A stretch of DNA of 64,000 bases from assembly GCA_028281535.1 (NCBI GenBank), contig JANQJS010000022.1, forward strand, positions 1 through 64,000. Reading direction: 5' to 3'. The DNA comes from Sedimentisphaerales bacterium. Lineage in GTDB: Bacteria > Planctomycetota > Phycisphaerae > Sedimentisphaerales > SM23-30. The translations under genes were made by a program, and so were the position numbers. The number at the start of each line of letters is the position of its first letter. Position 1 is the first letter of the stretch. Of the stretch, positions 62,705 through 64,000 are shown piece by piece. The notes under the pieces were generated by a model. It ran no database searches. It saw only the letters and a program-made list of their open reading frames with translations, and was not told the DNA's origin.

Positions 62705-63955
62705 ATGCCGATTTTACTCAACGTCAAAGATTTAGAACCAGGTATGTGCCTGGCAAAGAATGTGACCAATCAATTCAACATTTTGCTCACACAAGGTAGG
62801 CGCCTAAACGAAAATGACATAGCCGCCCTACAACGACGTTTCCCTGAATTAATGGTACATGTCGGCGATCCAGTATTGGATGACGCGATAGAATTTCAAG
62901 ATGACTCACACGATACTGAAGTATCGCATACGGTTCGATCACAAATTTCAAATATGACAAAAAAAGTGAGCGGCTCAATTCGCTCGGGTGTTGCTCTTCA
63001 ATCTGAACATATTGCTGGAATACAAGACACCTTGGATGAAATGCTCAACTACCTACAAGACAATCCAGTCACGATGGCCATCATCGAGAAATATGGTTTT
63101 GGTGATGATTATTTGCAAGAGCACACTGCCAATGTTTTTTACATCAGTCTTGTCCTGGGCAACACAATAAAAAATTACATTAAGTCTGAACGTGAGCGTT
63201 TAACAGCAGCAAAGAGTTTGTCAAATGCCATGAACCTAACACCTCTGGCTACAGCGGCCTTATTTTTTGATTTGGGCATGATCCCATTGGAACATTTGAT
63301 GAAAAAAAATGAGCCACTCACCCCTGATGAAGTGGATGCCATTCGCAATCATCCCATTGACAGCGCAAACTTATTACCAAATTCACTGGACCCAATGGTT
63401 CGCCTGACAATCACCTGCCATCATGAAAACCAGGATGGCAGTGGCTACCCTACAGGATTGCCAGGCGAAAAGATTACGATCTTTGCACGAATACTGCGTA
63501 TTGCCGATGCATTCTGTGCTGCTACCGCTGAAAAAGTTTACCGAAAAGCCAAAAGTCCTATCAAGATTATGCATGAGATGCTTCATGGTCCATACCAACG
63601 CTATTATGATCCAGTTGTACTTAAAGTCTTTGCAGGGATCATGCAACCATTACCCATCGGTGCGAAACTTCAAATGGACAATGGCTGCTGCGGCGTTGTT
63701 GTCCGCCAGGATTCGAAATCCCCATTCAATCCTGAAATCATTTTGGCCTATGATGAATTTGGCGACCCCATTAATGATATTAGCCCAAATAATATCTTTA
63801 AATTGAGTGATCGCGATGACATTGACGTGGTCTCGTTCGGTGAAGAAGACATCTCATTTTTGAATAATTACGCAACCTGGATCACAAATCCTCAGGAAGA
63901 AGCAGAAAAACTTGCCGACAAACCTGTGGAAACACTGGACATGATGTATCCATAA
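62705..63955 (+). CDS. HD-GYP domain protein (altered HD motif)
   Basis: 416 aa. The N-terminal ~100 residues begin with a domain often seen before HD-GYP in planctomycetes (LLNVKDLEPGMCLAKNV). The HD-GYP domain has HTANVFY (~142-148), HPIDSANLL, and the hallmark HHENQDGSGYPTGLPG. The HD pair itself reads F188-D189 in LFFDLGMIPL instead of HD, so one metal ligand is lost. It may be a weak or inactive c-di-GMP phosphodiesterase, or a sensor. A ~100-residue C-terminal domain follows. No obvious operon partner. Confidence 0.88.
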   Translation: MPILLNVKDLEPGMCLAKNVTNQFNILLTQGRRLNENDIAALQRRFPELMVHVGDPVLDDAIEFQDDSHDTEVSHTVRSQISNMTKKVSGSIRSGVALQSEHIAGIQDTLDEMLNYLQDNPVTMAIIEKYGFGDDYLQEHTANVFYISLVLGNTIKNYIKSERERLTAAKSLSNAMNLTPLATAALFFDLGMIPLEHLMKKNEPLTPDEVDAIRNHPIDSANLLPNSLDPMVRLTITCHHENQDGSGYPTGLPGEKITIFARILRIADAFCAATAEKVYRKAKSPIKIMHEMLHGPYQRYYDPVVLKVFAGIMQPLPIGAKLQMDNGCCGVVVRQDSKSPFNPEIILAYDEFGDPINDISPNNIFKLSDRDDIDVVSFGEEDISFLNNYATWITNPQEEAEKLADKPVETLDMMYP

Positions 63956-64000
63956 TAAAAGTGTTTACAATTACTTACATCGTTTTCCCGCCAAAGCCAA

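Overview
The window looks like a chromosome fragment of a planctomycete, most like the Phycisphaerae, with moderate to low GC. Supporting signs are large secreted parallel beta-helix proteins with EF-hand (dockerin-like) modules, an LEPR-type N-terminal export region, CSLREA and GloVer-type secreted proteins, PEP-CTERM tails, an ECF sigma/FecR pair, a sulfatase and MqnD (futalosine menaquinone pathway). BamD-like and LptE-like lipoproteins and a lipoprotein MltA indicate a diderm envelope. No phage, insertion sequence or CRISPR array was seen.

Layout. 1-7.2 kb: two tandem LamG/beta-helix surface proteins (the first cut by the window edge), tRNA-Arg, and a 979-aa secreted protein with a leishmanolysin-like protease domain apparently inserted inside a PKD domain. 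7.4-16.4 kb: a class I amidotransferase-like hydrolase, an M16 peptidase, a response regulator, a small conserved protein, a soluble histidine kinase, mqnD and folC. 16.6-22.9 kb: a membrane-anchored unknown protein, aroB (apparently with an AUC start codon), an exported ankyrin-repeat protein and a sulfatase with a clear sigma-70 promoter. 23-24.9 kb: an FG-GAP protein and tRNA-Cys. 25.3-31.2 kb: a tightly packed operon of PilZ, a ParA/MinD ATPase, a GAF/membrane-fusion protein, and a PqqD-like/M50/membrane-fusion protein; this is the best candidate for an undescribed system. 31.2-34.8 kb: mltA and an anti-sigma (FecR)/ECF sigma pair. 35.3-42.8 kb: two giant CSLREA/beta-helix paralogues. 43-46.6 kb: three PEP-CTERM genes sharing a repeated upstream cassette that contains a sigma-54 -24/-12 promoter, followed convergently by a sigma-54 activator. 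48.7-48.8 kb: a candidate small RNA. 48.9-64 kb: housekeeping genes: carA (+); the minus-strand run purA, uppS, cdsA, phoH, HD-hydrolase, ybeY, corC-like, recO, zinc ribbon; then bamD-like, lptE-like, ftsH and an HD-GYP protein (+).

How it fits together. The accessory half is mostly cell-surface and secreted proteins with their regulators: the sigma-54 activator for the PEP-CTERM set, the ECF/FecR pair beside the CSLREA pair, and c-di-GMP-type sensors (PilZ, HD-GYP). The right side is a standard envelope and nucleotide-metabolism block. Functions are from motif reading only. No database search was run.
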